From NCBI GenBank assembly GCA_963703045.1, contig OY969782.1, positions 744,001 through 808,000 on the forward strand: DNA of 64,000 bases. Reading direction: 5' to 3'. Position numbers and translations under genes: made by a program. The notes under the pieces are model-generated. The model searched no databases and was not told the DNA's origin. It worked only from the letters and a program-made list of their open reading frames with translations. The DNA comes from Miltoncostaea sp963703045 (GTDB lineage Bacteria > Actinomycetota > Thermoleophilia > Miltoncostaeales > Miltoncostaeaceae). This document shows positions 16,794-25,762 of the stretch, in pieces; the first letter of the stretch is position 1; every line of letters starts with the position of its first letter.

Positions 16794-17120
16794 CTAGACC
16801 CTCTTGCTGGGGATCGCCCGGAGGCGGTCGAGGAATGCCGCACCGGCCCGCGCCTTCTCGGGGTCGATCGCCATCGCCGACTCGAGGCGCGTCGGGAGGT
16901 ACGCGAGCTCGTCGGTCGCGAGCGCTCCCGCGTCGACGCCGAGCGTCGCGGCCAGGGCGCGCTGACAGTCGCCCTTGTGCACGGTGTACGCCGGCCCGGT
17001 GCCCTCGGCGTCCTGCCAGACGCTGTTGGCCTGGGCGGCGTCGGTGATCGGTCGGTCGCACGCGTCGCAATGGAGCGCGAAGCGGTGGACACCGTCGTTG
17101 ATGACGGACTTGAGCGGCAT
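16794..17120 (-). CDS. small putative metal-binding protein
   Basis: 108 residues from ATG 17120 (MPLKSVINDGVHRFALHCDA). A CDAC motif near residue 18 and the downstream VHKGDC supply three Cys and a His (CxxC ... HxxxC), the layout of a small zinc ribbon. The C-terminal half is helical and contains DELAYLPTRLESAMAIDPEK. No named family is recognised. Upstream in-frame sequence was rejected because it overlaps the promoter of the divergent gene at 17236 and is low-complexity. Confidence 0.6.
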   Translation of the reverse strand: MPLKSVINDGVHRFALHCDACDRPITDAAQANSVWQDAEGTGPAYTVHKGDCQRALAATLGVDAGALATDELAYLPTRLESAMAIDPEKARAGAAFLDRLRAIPSKRV

Positions 17121-17198
17121 GGTCGTGCCTCCGGTCGGGGGCGCGCACGGTACCCGGTACGGACGGGCCGTCGGTGGACCTCCCGCCGCGCGGCGACG

Positions 17199-17204
17199 TA
17201 GGGT
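17199..17204 (+). promoter_or_regulatory. -10 box candidate (TAGGGT)
   Basis: TAGGGT about 31 bases before ATG 17236, which follows a GAGGGACGGGGG ribosome site. It is the same hexamer as before thymidine kinase. Confidence 0.35.
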
Positions 17205-17235
17205 CGGGGCGCGACACGAGGGACGGGGGTCCACG

Positions 17236-17772
17236 ATGGGGGCGCACCGGCCGACGGCCGACGGGGGGCTCACGGTCCTCGACGGACGCGCACGACTCAC
17301 CTTCGGGTTCGACGACCTGATGCGGTATCACGGCCCCGGGTCGCCCGGCGGCGTGGCGCACGCGTACACGGTGCTCGAGCGGGCGCTGCCGCTGCTGGGC
17401 GACGGCGGGCCCCCGCAGCGACGTGGCATCGTGGTCCGCACCGCCTTCGGGGGTCCCGGCGCGCGCGACGGCTTCGAGTTCGTGACCCGCGCCGTGACCG
17501 GCGGCCGCTACACGGTCGACCCCGGCATGGCGCGGCCCGCGCGGGGCCCCGCGATGGAGCGCTTCGTCTTCTCCCTCTCCCTCGGCGACCGGACGGTGAT
17601 GCTCAGCGTGCGGGAGGGGTACGTCACCGACGAGTTCGTCGTGCTGGCGCGGCAGGAGCCGCGCTCGGCGGCCGACGAGCGGCGCCTCGACCGGCTCAAG
17701 CGCGAGATGGCCGACCGCGTCATGGCGGCGCCGGCCGAGGCCGTCTACGCCGTCGACGAGGCGCCGGTGTAA
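17236..17772 (+). CDS. hypothetical protein
   Basis: 178 residues with mixed alpha/beta character: an N-terminal ARLTFGFDDLMRYHGPGSPG, then GIVVRTAFGGPGARDGFEFV, a strand-rich RFVFSLSLGDRTVMLSVREG and a C-terminal charged helix (ERRLDRLKREMADRVM). No transmembrane segment or signal peptide is seen, so it is cytoplasmic. The start is ATG 17236 after a purine-rich ribosome site. I recognise no family. Confidence 0.65.
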   Translation: MGAHRPTADGGLTVLDGRARLTFGFDDLMRYHGPGSPGGVAHAYTVLERALPLLGDGGPPQRRGIVVRTAFGGPGARDGFEFVTRAVTGGRYTVDPGMARPARGPAMERFVFSLSLGDRTVMLSVREGYVTDEFVVLARQEPRSAADERRLDRLKREMADRVMAAPAEAVYAVDEAPV

Positions 17773-17807
17773 GGCCGCGTTCAGATCCGCCGGGCAGGAT
17801 GTGCCGG

Positions 17808-18575
17808 ATGCGGACGCACGACCTCCCCCGCCGGCGGAGCGCCGGGAGCGCATCGGCCCGCGACCTGCCCGCTCCCCGCGTGGTGGCCGTGGTGCCGGCG
17901 CTCGACGAGGCCGGCTCGATCGCGACGGTGGTCGCGGCGGTCCGCGCCCAGCCGCTGATCGACTGCGTGGTGGTCGTCGACAACGGCTCCACCGACGGCA
18001 CCGGGGCGATCGCGCGCGGCGCCGGCGCGCGCGTGGTGCACGAGCCGCGCCGCGGATACGGGCGCGCCTGCTGGACCGGCGTGCGCGCCGCCGCCGACGC
18101 CGACGTGGTGGTGCTGCTCGACGGCGACGCCGCCGACGACCCCGCCGACCTGCCGCGGGTGCTGGCACCGCTGCTGGACGACCGGGCCGACCTCGTGGTC
18201 GGCTCGCGGGCGCTCGGCTCGCGGGAGGCCGGATCGATGACCCGGTGCCAGGTGAGCGGCAACCGGGTGGCGGCTCGGCTGATGAGCGCGCTGCACGGCG
18301 TCGAGGTGACCGACCTCGGCCCGATGCGCGCGATCTGGCGCGACGACCTGCTGGCGCTGGAGATGCGGGAGATGACCTACGGGTGGTCGACCGAGATGGC
18401 GGTGAAGGCCGCCCGCGCCGGCCTGCGCTACGCGGAGGTGCCGGTGGCCTACCGCCGGCGCGAGGCGGGGGCCTCGAAGGTGGGGGGCACGGTGCTCGGG
18501 GCCGCCGGCGTGGGCGTGCGGATCGCCCGGGCGCTCGTGCGGGCCGGCGCCTGGCGACCGCCGGAGGCGCGATGA
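17808..18575 (+). CDS. family 2 glycosyltransferase
   Basis: 255 residues with the GT-A fold of dolichyl-phosphate-mannose-synthase-like enzymes: VVAVVPALDEAGSIATVV, VVVVDNGSTDGTGAIA, and LLDGDAADDPADLP as the DxD-type metal site, then GSREAGSMTRCQVSGNR and a C-terminal region with VPVAYRRREAGASKV. It transfers a sugar from a nucleotide donor to an unknown acceptor. It heads a five-gene operon whose junctions all overlap by four bases. The start at ATG 17808 lies 7 bases after a CAGGAT hexamer and would make a leaderless message; ATG 17799 is the alternative. Confidence 0.85.
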   Translation: MRTHDLPRRRSAGSASARDLPAPRVVAVVPALDEAGSIATVVAAVRAQPLIDCVVVVDNGSTDGTGAIARGAGARVVHEPRRGYGRACWTGVRAAADADVVVLLDGDAADDPADLPRVLAPLLDDRADLVVGSRALGSREAGSMTRCQVSGNRVAARLMSALHGVEVTDLGPMRAIWRDDLLALEMREMTYGWSTEMAVKAARAGLRYAEVPVAYRRREAGASKVGGTVLGAAGVGVRIARALVRAGAWRPPEAR

Positions 18576-19243
18576 ACGCCGTGTGCCACATCGCCGCGAA
18601 GGCCCCCCGCGCCGGGTTCGCCAAGACGCGGCTGGCGGCGGGCGTCGGGTCGCAGGCCGCCCTGCTCCTCTACCGAGGCTTCCTCTCCGACCTGGCCGAC
18701 CGCTTCGCGACCGCGCCGTTCCCGGTCGGGTGGTACGTGACGCCGCCCGACGCGTGCGCCGAGCTGACCCCGCTGCTGACCCGTCCCGGCAGCCCGCTGT
18801 CGATGCTCGCCCAGCCCGCGGGCGACTGGGCGGAGCGACAGGACTTCCTCTTCCGCGGCGCGCGGGCGCGCGGCGAGGACCGCACCGTGCTGATCGCGTC
18901 CGACTCGCCCCACCTCGAGGTCGCGACGGTGGCCGACGCCCTGCGGGCGCTCGACGACCACGACATCGTGGTGTCGCCGACGCACGACGGCGGCTACTCG
19001 CTGATCGGCATGCGCGGACGGCACGACGTGCTGCGCGGCGTCCCCATGGGCGGCGACTCGGCGCTGCGCGACATCACCGCGCGGGCGGAGGCGCTCGGGC
19101 GGCGGATGGCCGTGCTCCCCCCCACCTTCGATCTGGACGTCGCCGACGACCTGCGCCACCTGCGCGGGCTGCTGCCCGGCCGCGCCGACCTGCCGGCGAC
19201 CGCGGCGGCGCTCGCCGCCCTCGACGGGGCGGGCGCCGCGTGA
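18572..19243 (+). CDS. DUF2064 / TIGR04282-type nucleotidyl- or glycosyltransferase
   Basis: 223 residues. AAKAPRAGFAKTRLA at the N-terminus is the signature of the DUF2064 family (CofC-like GT-A fold), followed by VLIASDSPHLEVATVADAL and DIVVSPTHDGGYSLIGMRG. The family is annotated as a glycosyltransferase in arsenosugar-type clusters, but the activity here is unproven. ATG 18572 overlaps the preceding stop (ATGA), and the end overlaps the epimerase start (GTGA). Together the two transferases and the epimerase look like a small sugar-decoration cassette. Confidence 0.85.
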   Translation: MNAVCHIAAKAPRAGFAKTRLAAGVGSQAALLLYRGFLSDLADRFATAPFPVGWYVTPPDACAELTPLLTRPGSPLSMLAQPAGDWAERQDFLFRGARARGEDRTVLIASDSPHLEVATVADALRALDDHDIVVSPTHDGGYSLIGMRGRHDVLRGVPMGGDSALRDITARAEALGRRMAVLPPTFDLDVADDLRHLRGLLPGRADLPATAAALAALDGAGAA

Positions 19244-20403
19244 GCCGCCGACCGCGCGCGCTCGTCACCGGCGGCGCCGGCCTGATCGGCTCGCACGTGA
19301 CCGACCTCCTTCTGGCCGAGGGGTGGGCGGTGCGGGTGCTCGACAACCTGGAGCCGGTCACCCACCGCGGCCGCCGTCCGCCCTGGCTCGCCTCCGAGGC
19401 CGAGTTCGCGAATGCCGACGTGCGCGATCGCGTGGCGCTGCGGACGGCGCTCGACGGCGTCGATGTCGTGGTGCACCAGGCGGCCTACGGCGGCTACATG
19501 CCCGAGATCGCCAAGTTCGTGGAGGTCAACAGCCTCGGCACGGCCAACCTGCTCGAGATCGTGCGCGACGAGCGGCTGCCGGTGCGCAAGGTGGTGGTGG
19601 CTTCCTCCCAGGCCGTCTACCGGGAGGGCGCCGCGCACTGCCCCGACCACGGCGCCGTGACGCCCGGGCCACGCGACGACGCGCGCATGGCGGCGGGCCT
19701 CTGGGCGGTGCCGTGCCCGCTGTGCGGCCGCGACACCCGACCCGTGCCCACGCCCGAGAGCGCGCCGCTCGGCGGCGAGAGCACCTACGCCATCACGAAG
19801 GTCGACCAGGAGCGACTGACGCTGGCGTGGTCGCGCCAGACCGGCATCCCCGCGGTGGCCCTGCGCTACTCGTGCACCTACGGTCCGCGGCAGTCCCTGA
19901 TGAACCCCTACACCGGCCTCATCGCGATCGTCGCGACGCGCCTGCTCAACGGACTGGCGCCGGTGCTCTACGAGGACGGGCGCCAGACGCGCGACCTGGT
20001 GTTCGTGGAGGACGTGGCGCGGGCGAACCTCGTTGCGCTCACGACGGACGCCCTCGACGGCCTGCCGGTCAACGTCGGCAGCGGCCACGGGACCGAGGTG
20101 CGCGAGGTGACCCGCATCGTGGGCGAGGCGCTCGGCGTGGCGATCGCCCCGGAGCTGCGCGGCGAGTTCCGGCCCGGCGAGATGCGCCATCTCACCTCCG
20201 ACATCTCGCGCGCCGCCGCGGCCGGCTGGACGCCGACGGTCGGCCTGGAGGAGGGCATCGCGCGCTACGTCGCATGGATCTCCGGCCAGGGAGACGTCGC
20301 CGAGTACTTCGCCGAGGCCGAGCGCGGCCTGCGCCGCGCGGGGATCGTGCGGGGCGGCGTAAGCTCCGCGCACGGTTCCCGCGCCACGACGGGTGGCACA
20401 TGA
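19240..20403 (+). CDS. NAD-dependent sugar epimerase/dehydratase
   Basis: 387 residues of extended SDR type: VTGGAGLIGSHV binds NAD, VVVASSQAVY supplies the Ser region, and STYAITKVDQ carries the YxxxK catalytic pair. Between them is an insertion of about 45 residues that includes CPDHG and CPLCG, four Cys able to bind zinc, which is unusual for classic GalE. C-terminal RQTRDLVFVEDVARANLVAL is typical of dTDP- or UDP-sugar epimerases. The product sugar probably feeds the glycosyltransferases upstream. The GTG start is coupled to the previous stop. Confidence 0.87.
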   Translation: MSRRPRALVTGGAGLIGSHVTDLLLAEGWAVRVLDNLEPVTHRGRRPPWLASEAEFANADVRDRVALRTALDGVDVVVHQAAYGGYMPEIAKFVEVNSLGTANLLEIVRDERLPVRKVVVASSQAVYREGAAHCPDHGAVTPGPRDDARMAAGLWAVPCPLCGRDTRPVPTPESAPLGGESTYAITKVDQERLTLAWSRQTGIPAVALRYSCTYGPRQSLMNPYTGLIAIVATRLLNGLAPVLYEDGRQTRDLVFVEDVARANLVALTTDALDGLPVNVGSGHGTEVREVTRIVGEALGVAIAPELRGEFRPGEMRHLTSDISRAAAAGWTPTVGLEEGIARYVAWISGQGDVAEYFAEAERGLRRAGIVRGGVSSAHGSRATTGGT

Positions 20404-21098
20404 CCGCAGTGACCGGAGCGCCGCCCTCCACCGTGCTCGTCGTCGACGACGAGCCGATCGTGCGCGAGGTCGTCGCCACCTACCTGCGCCGCGAGGGCTA
20501 CCGCGCCCTCGAGGCCGGCGACGGCAACGTCGCCCGGCGCATGATCGAGGACGACCCGCCCTCGCTGGTCGTGCTCGACGTGATGCTCCCCGGCATGGAC
20601 GGGCTGGACCTCTGCCGGTGGATCCGCGGACGGTCGGGCACCCCGATCATCATGCTGACCGCGCGGGGCGAGGAGGCCGACCGGGTCGTCGGGCTCGACC
20701 TGGGCGCCGACGACTACGTCATCAAGCCGTTCTCGCCGCGGGAGCTGGTGGCCCGGGTGCGCAGCGTGCTGCGCCGGGCGCCCGAGACCCTGGCGCGGCG
20801 GCGCATCGCCGTGGGCTGCTTCGAGATCGACGCGGGCACCCGTGAGCTGCGTCGCGACGGTCTGCCGATCCGGCTGACGGCGCGCGAGTTCGACCTGCTG
20901 CTGTTCCTCGCGAGCCACCCCCGCCTGGTGTTCTCGCGCGATCAGCTCATGGACCGCGTGTGGGCGGACGCGCGCGCGGCCGACACCGGCACGGTGACCG
21001 TGCACGTGCGCCGGCTGCGGGAGAAGATCGAGGACGACCCCTCGCACCCCCGCCACGTGCAGACCGTGTGGGGCGTCGGCTACCGGTTCACACCGTGA
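20400..21098 (+). CDS. OmpR-family response regulator
   Basis: 232 residues. Receiver domain about 10-125 with the acidic pair VVDDEP, phospho-acceptor D60 in VVLDVMLPGMDG, Thr in IIMLTARGE and Lys in DDYVIKPFSP. A winged-helix DNA-binding domain follows (LTAREFDLLLFLASHP, VTVHVRRLREKIEDD, VWGVGYRF). ATG 20400 overlaps the epimerase stop, and the TGA overlaps the kinase GTG, so this regulator is embedded in the sugar operon and may control it. Confidence 0.95.
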   Translation: MTAVTGAPPSTVLVVDDEPIVREVVATYLRREGYRALEAGDGNVARRMIEDDPPSLVVLDVMLPGMDGLDLCRWIRGRSGTPIIMLTARGEEADRVVGLDLGADDYVIKPFSPRELVARVRSVLRRAPETLARRRIAVGCFEIDAGTRELRRDGLPIRLTAREFDLLLFLASHPRLVFSRDQLMDRVWADARAADTGTVTVHVRRLREKIEDDPSHPRHVQTVWGVGYRFTP

Positions 21099-22177
21099 CG
21101 CTGACCGCCGTGGCCGTCGCGGCGGGCACGCTCGCCGCGGGCCTGGTGCTCGCCCTCCTCGCCCGGCGCCTGCCCACGCTGCGCCTGCAGATGGTGGCGC
21201 TCGGGCTCGTGGCGGTCGCGCTGCCGCTCGCGGCGGTGCTGCTCTCGGGCGCGATCATGTTCGACTCGGGCCACGACCTCGCCATCCTCGCCGCGGCCGC
21301 CGGCTCGGGCGCGGCCGCGCTGGCGGGCGCCCTGCTCGTGGCCCGCTCGATCATGGGGCCGGTCGAGCGGGTGCGGGCCGCCAGCGAGCGGCTCGCCGGC
21401 GGCGACCTCGGCGCGCGGGCCCCCGAGGACGGGCCCCTCGAGATGGCGGGTCTCGGCGCGACCTTCAACCACATGGCGGGCGAGCTCGAGCGACTGTTCG
21501 ACGCCCGCCGCCAGCTCGTGGCGCACGCGAGCCACGACCTGCGCACGCCGCTCGCCTCGCTCCAGGCGATGATCGAGGCGATCGAGGACGGCCTCGCCCC
21601 GCCCGAGCGCTACATGGGCGAGATGCACGCGCAGGTGCGGCACCTGAGCCGGCTGGTCGACGACCTGTTCGAGCTGGCGCGCATCGACGCGGGCGCGCTC
21701 ACGCTCGAGCTCGGCGAGGTGAGCATCGAGAGCCTGGTGAGCGACTGCGTGCGCGGCGTCGGCGCGCGGGCCGAGGCCCGTGGCGTGCGCGTCGAGTCGA
21801 GCGTCGACCACGGCCTGCCCCCGGTGCGGGGCGCGCACGACCATCTCGAGCGGGTGCTGCTCAACCTGCTCACCAACGCCCTGCGCCACACCCCGTCCGA
21901 CGGCTCGGTGGCCGTCGTCGTGCGCCCCGACGGACAGGGGGTGCGCGTGAGCGTGGAGGACACCGGCGAGGGCATCCCGGCCGGCGACCTCGAGCACGCG
22001 TTCGAGCGGTTCTGGCGCGCCGACGACGCGCGCCGGCGCGACGGCTCGGGGGCCGGTCTCGGCCTCGCGATCGCCCGCGGCCTCGTCGAGGCGCACGGCG
22101 GACGCATCTGGGCCGAGGCGCGCCCGGAGGGCGGCGCCCGCGTCTCGTTCGTGCTGCCCGCGGCGGTGCCCGCCTGA
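21095..22177 (+). CDS. sensor histidine kinase
   Basis: 360 residues from GTG 21095. Transmembrane segments at about residues 3-22, 32-54 and 61-83 lead into a HAMP region (SIMGPVERVRAASERLAGGD). The HisKA box is HASHDLRTPLASL with H147; the ATPase domain shows NLLTNALRHTP (N box), DTGEGIPAGDL (G1) and GSGAGLGLAIARGLVEAHGG (G2). Very little lies outside the membrane, so it may sense something in the bilayer. It is the partner of the response regulator encoded just upstream, by GTGA coupling. Confidence 0.94.
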   Translation: MTLTAVAVAAGTLAAGLVLALLARRLPTLRLQMVALGLVAVALPLAAVLLSGAIMFDSGHDLAILAAAAGSGAAALAGALLVARSIMGPVERVRAASERLAGGDLGARAPEDGPLEMAGLGATFNHMAGELERLFDARRQLVAHASHDLRTPLASLQAMIEAIEDGLAPPERYMGEMHAQVRHLSRLVDDLFELARIDAGALTLELGEVSIESLVSDCVRGVGARAEARGVRVESSVDHGLPPVRGAHDHLERVLLNLLTNALRHTPSDGSVAVVVRPDGQGVRVSVEDTGEGIPAGDLEHAFERFWRADDARRRDGSGAGLGLAIARGLVEAHGGRIWAEARPEGGARVSFVLPAAVPA

Positions 22178-22218
22178 CGATCGCGCCACCGGCCGGCGAG
22201 CCCGTCCGGGACGTTCCC

Positions 22219-22224
22219 TAGGGT
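22219..22224 (+). promoter_or_regulatory. -10 box for leaderless tdk (TAGGGT)
   Basis: TAGGGT ends 7 bases before ATG 22232, with no ribosome site between, so the message probably begins at the start codon. Confidence 0.45.
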
Positions 22225-22231
22225 CTGCCCG

Positions 22232-22819
22232 ATGCGCATCGTCCCGCGCCACGGCGGCTGGCTCGAGGTGGTCTGCGGCCCGATGTTCTCGGGCAAGTCC
22301 GAGGAGCTGATGCGCCGCCTGACGCGGGCCACCATCGCGCGGCAGCGCGTCGAGCTGCTGCGCCCCGCCGTCAACACCCGCCACGAGTCGGACGAGCTGG
22401 TCAGCCACGCCGGCCAGAGGATGCGCGGCCGGCGCATCGCCGATCTCGAGGCGATCCGCGCGCTCGAGGCAGACGTCGTCGGGTTCGACGAGGTCCAGTT
22501 CTTCCCCGACGGGGTCGTCGAGGTGGTGGACGACCTCACCGGCCGCGGGGTGCGCGTCGTCTGCTCGGGGCTCGACATGGACTACCGCCGGCGCCCGTGG
22601 CCGATCACCCAGGCCCTGCTGGCCCGGGCCGAGTTCGCCGACAAGCTCCAGGCCGTCTGCCTCGTCTGCGGCGGGCCGGCGACCCTGAGCCAGCGCATCG
22701 AGGTCGACGGCACCCCCGCCAGCGACGCCGGCCCGACCGTCGAGATCGGCAACGGCGAGCGCTACGAGGCGCGCTGTCGCGCCTGCTACCGGGAGGCCCC
22801 CGACCGGGTCGCCGGGTAG
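22232..22819 (+). CDS. tdk: thymidine kinase
   Basis: 195 residues, class II (TK1-like). The P-loop is GPMFSGKSEEL, the Mg-binding site VVGFDEVQFF, and the zinc-binding Cys pairs lie in CLVCGG and CRAC near the end; the lasso-loop segment between (SDAGPTVEIGNGERYEARCR) matches the family. It phosphorylates thymidine for salvage into dTMP. It is a single gene with its own leaderless-type promoter. Confidence 0.96.
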   Translation: MRIVPRHGGWLEVVCGPMFSGKSEELMRRLTRATIARQRVELLRPAVNTRHESDELVSHAGQRMRGRRIADLEAIRALEADVVGFDEVQFFPDGVVEVVDDLTGRGVRVVCSGLDMDYRRRPWPITQALLARAEFADKLQAVCLVCGGPATLSQRIEVDGTPASDAGPTVEIGNGERYEARCRACYREAPDRVAG

Positions 22820-22951
22820 GTCGTCGCCCCGGGCGCGGTTCCGCGCGCACATCCGACCTCAGTTCGGCGCGGGGAGAGATCGATTCGATGTCGCGGGGGC
22901 GCGCACGCCGGTGCGCCGGCCCTCGCGACCGCCGACCTCCCACGGAGCCCC

Positions 22952-24223
22952 GTGACCGCCACCCTCGCCCGCCCCGGCGACACTCCCGCCGACACCACGA
23001 CCGCGGCCGTGCTCGACGACATCCTCGCCCGCGGCGACGTCCACGCGGTCTACCAGCCGGTCGTCGACCTGGCGTCGGGCGCGACGGTGGCCGTCGAGGC
23101 GCTCGCGCGCGGGCCCCGCGGGCCGCTCGCGGCGCCCGACGCCCTGTTCGCGGCGGCACGCCGCCACGGGCGCCTGGCCGAGCTCGATGCCCTGTGCCAG
23201 ACGGCGGCGGTCGCCGGGGCGTGCCGGTCGGCGCTCGGCGTGCCGCTCTTCGTCAACGTCGAGGCCGAGGTGCTCGAGCGCGGGCTGCGCGAGCCGGCGC
23301 GCACGTCGGCCATGCTCGGCGGGCGCGTCCCGCTGGTGATGGAGATCACCGAGCGGGCCCTCACCGCCCGTCCGGCGGAGCTGATCGACTTCCTGGCGCG
23401 GGTCCGGAGCATGGGGTGGGGCATCGCACTCGACGACGTCGGCGTCAACCCCTGCTCGCTCGCGCTGCTCCCGATCGTGCGGCCCGACATCGTGAAGCTC
23501 GACCGCAGCCTGGTGCAGGGCGCTCAGGGCGCCGACGCCGCGGCCATCCTGACCGCGGTCGCCGCCGAGTGCGAGCGCTCGGGCGCCGTGATCGTGGGCG
23601 AGGGCATCGAGAACGACCGCCACCGCGATCGGGCTCTCGCCGCCGGGGCCACCCTCGGCCAGGGGTACCACCTCGGCCGGCCGGGCCCGCTGGCGCCGGG
23701 TCTGCGGGGCTCGTGGCTCCCACCCCGGATCGCCGAGCTGCACGCGCCGTCCGACCTCTCCACCCCGTACACCGTCGTCGCGCCGGCGCGGCCCGTGCGC
23801 CGGGCCGGCTGGCGATTCCTGCTGGAGGTGAGCGCCACGCTCGAGACGCACGGCCGCGCGCAGGGCGCGGAGGCGCTCGTCGTCTCGGCGTTCCAGGACG
23901 CCGGCCGGTTCACGGCCCTCACCGCCGAGCGCTACCGGGCCCTGGCGCGCGACGCGGCGTTCGTGGCCGCCCTCGGCGTCGGCATGCCCGCCGAGCCGAC
24001 ACCGGGCGTGCGGGGCGCCCGGCTGCGCCCCGACGACCCGCTGCGCGGCGAGTGGAGCGTGGTGGTGCTCGGCCCGCATTTCGCGGGCGCCCTCGTCGCC
24101 CGGGAGATCGCCTCGGCCTCCGCGCGGCCGGACTTCACCTATGCGGTCACCTACGACCGCGATCTCGTGGCGTGTGCGGCGACGGCCCTGCTGCGCCAGA
24201 TCGCGCGGGCCGACATCGGCTGA
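22952..24223 (+). CDS. EAL-DICT protein (c-di-GMP phosphodiesterase candidate)
   Basis: 423 residues from GTG 22952. The EAL domain (about 22-255) keeps key residues: EAL at 49-51, FVNVEAEVLE, MEITERAL, ALDDVGVNP, IVKLDRSLV, VGEGIEND and LGQGYHLGRP. It should therefore hydrolyse cyclic di-GMP. The C-terminal about 160 residues (STPYTVVAPARPVR onward, with LVVSAFQDAGRFTALTAERY and VVLGPHFAGALVAREI) match the DICT sensory domain often fused to EAL and GGDEF proteins, possibly light- or ligand-responsive. There is no membrane segment. It ends 9 bases before the convergent transporter operon. Confidence 0.85.
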   Translation: MTATLARPGDTPADTTTAAVLDDILARGDVHAVYQPVVDLASGATVAVEALARGPRGPLAAPDALFAAARRHGRLAELDALCQTAAVAGACRSALGVPLFVNVEAEVLERGLREPARTSAMLGGRVPLVMEITERALTARPAELIDFLARVRSMGWGIALDDVGVNPCSLALLPIVRPDIVKLDRSLVQGAQGADAAAILTAVAAECERSGAVIVGEGIENDRHRDRALAAGATLGQGYHLGRPGPLAPGLRGSWLPPRIAELHAPSDLSTPYTVVAPARPVRRAGWRFLLEVSATLETHGRAQGAEALVVSAFQDAGRFTALTAERYRALARDAAFVAALGVGMPAEPTPGVRGARLRPDDPLRGEWSVVVLGPHFAGALVAREIASASARPDFTYAVTYDRDLVACAATALLRQIARADIG

Positions 24224-24232
24224 CCGGCGGCC

Positions 24233-25102
24233 TCAGGCGGCGCGGCCCCCCGGCACGACGAGGTCCTCCGGCCCGCCGGGGATGGCGACAGGTCCCCCGA
24301 AGCGGCGGCTCTGACGCGTCTCGAGGCGCCGCGCGATGCTGCCGAGGGTGTAGTTGACGATGATGAACATCACCGCCACCACCATCAGCGCCTGGAGGGG
24401 GTTGTTGGAGAACTCGCCGACGATGCGCCCGCGTCGCAGCAGCTCCTCGAAGGCGACCACGTAGGCCAGCGAGGTGTCCTTCAGCAGGGTGACGTTGGCG
24501 CTGATGAGCGCCGGCACCATCCGCCGCACGGCCTGTGGGATCACGACCAGCCGCATCGCCTGCCAGTAGCGCAGGCCCACCGCGTAGGCCGCCTCGGTCT
24601 GCCCCTTCTCGAGCGAGAGGATGCCGGCGCGGAAGATCTCGGCCATGACCGCGCCGTTGTAGAGGGTGAGCCCGATGACGGCGTACCAGAAGAGCGGCAG
24701 GTCGATGCCGTAGTCGGGCAGCACGAGCGAGGCGAAGAGGATCAGCAGCAGCAGGGGGGTCGCCCGCAGCAGCTCGACGTACGTCGTCGCGACCCAGCGG
24801 ATGGGCCGCGACCGCGCCAGCCGGCCGAGGGCCCCGAGCATCCCCACCACGAACGTCAGCGCGGCGGAGACGAGGAACAGGTACATCGTGCTGCGCAGAC
24901 CGATCAGCAGGAAGCGCAGCACGTCCCAGTCGGTGAAGACCTCCCACTTCTCGGCCTCGAGCTGACCCTTCTCGTGGAAGCGGTAGACGGCGAGCGCGAG
25001 CAGGCCGCCGAGCACGACGGTGGCGACGACCGACCCGACCAGGGTCCGCCGGCGTCCGCGCGGTCCGAGCACGTCGCCGAGCGGCGTGGCGCGGGCGCTC
25101 AC
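24233..25102 (-). CDS. gluD: amino-acid ABC transporter permease (GluD-like)
   Basis: 289 residues of the His/Glu/Gln/Arg/opine permease group. An N-terminal helix is followed by ATP-coupling features: the family core YVELLRATPLLLLILFASLV and the EAA loop EIFRAGILSLEKGQTEAAYA, GLRYWQAMRLVVIPQAVRRM. Its GTG start overlaps the stop of the preceding permease (GTGA). It is the last gene of an ATPase-binding protein-permease-permease operon laid out like gluABCD of corynebacteria; glutamate or another polar amino acid is the likely substrate. Gene symbol is by context and family only. Confidence 0.88.
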   Translation of the reverse strand: MSARATPLGDVLGPRGRRRTLVGSVVATVVLGGLLALAVYRFHEKGQLEAEKWEVFTDWDVLRFLLIGLRSTMYLFLVSAALTFVVGMLGALGRLARSRPIRWVATTYVELLRATPLLLLILFASLVLPDYGIDLPLFWYAVIGLTLYNGAVMAEIFRAGILSLEKGQTEAAYAVGLRYWQAMRLVVIPQAVRRMVPALISANVTLLKDTSLAYVVAFEELLRRGRIVGEFSNNPLQALMVVAVMFIIVNYTLGSIARRLETRQSRRFGGPVAIPGGPEDLVVPGGRAA

Positions 25103-25743
25103 CGGCGCACCGCCACGCGGCGCTCGATCAGGCCGATGACGTAGCCGGAGGGGAGGGTGAGGATCAGGTAGCCGATGAACGCCCCGATGAACGCCGGCAG
25201 GTAGCGCGCCGACTCGTTGCCGAGGCGGTCGGCGGTGCCGGTCAGGTCGAGCACCGAGATCGCGTAGGCGAGCGACGTGTTGCGTACGAGGGCGCTGAAC
25301 AGGCTGCCGAGCGGCTGCACCACGGAGCGCAGGGCCTGTGGCAGCACCACGTGGCCGAGCACCTGCGAGAAGGTCAGCCCCAGCGCACGCGCCGCCTCGG
25401 CCTGGCCGGCCGCGACGGTGTTGATGCCGGCCCGGACCGCCTCGCCGACGAAGGCCCCGGTGTAGACCGACATGATCACGACCGCGGTCACGAACGGCGA
25501 CCAGGTGAACCCGAGCTTGGGCAGCCCGAAGAAGGCCAGGATCAGCAGCACCAGCAGCGGGGTGTTGCGCACCGTCTCGACGTACACCGCCCCCGCGGCG
25601 CGCAGCGGGGGGATGGGGCTGACCCGGAAGCTCGCGATCAGCACGCCGATGATGAAGGCGAACGCGAACGAGAGCAGGGTGAGCTGGACGGTCACCCAGA
25701 AACCGCTGGCGAAGCGGTCGAAGTTGTCGAGGATCAGGTCCAC
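25099..25743 (-). CDS. gluC: amino-acid ABC transporter permease (GluC-like)
   Basis: 214 residues, typical length. VYVETVRNTPLLVLLILAFF begins the conserved core, and EAVRAGINTVAAGQAEAARA followed by GLTFSQVLGHVVLPQALRSV is the EAA loop that meets the ATPase. About five membrane helices are seen. It follows the binding-protein gene after a gap holding a strong hairpin, and its TGA is coupled to the next permease. With that partner it forms the membrane channel. Confidence 0.9.
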   Translation of the reverse strand: MDLILDNFDRFASGFWVTVQLTLLSFAFAFIIGVLIASFRVSPIPPLRAAGAVYVETVRNTPLLVLLILAFFGLPKLGFTWSPFVTAVVIMSVYTGAFVGEAVRAGINTVAAGQAEAARALGLTFSQVLGHVVLPQALRSVVQPLGSLFSALVRNTSLAYAISVLDLTGTADRLGNESARYLPAFIGAFIGYLILTLPSGYVIGLIERRVAVRR

Positions 25744-25762
25744 GGGCGGTCCCCGGGGAGGG

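Noticed and set aside
16294..18624. Long minus-strand open frame over the purine-pyrimidine tract and the next genes
   Set aside because: Low-complexity Arg/Pro/Ala composition and complete overlap with better-supported genes on both strands.
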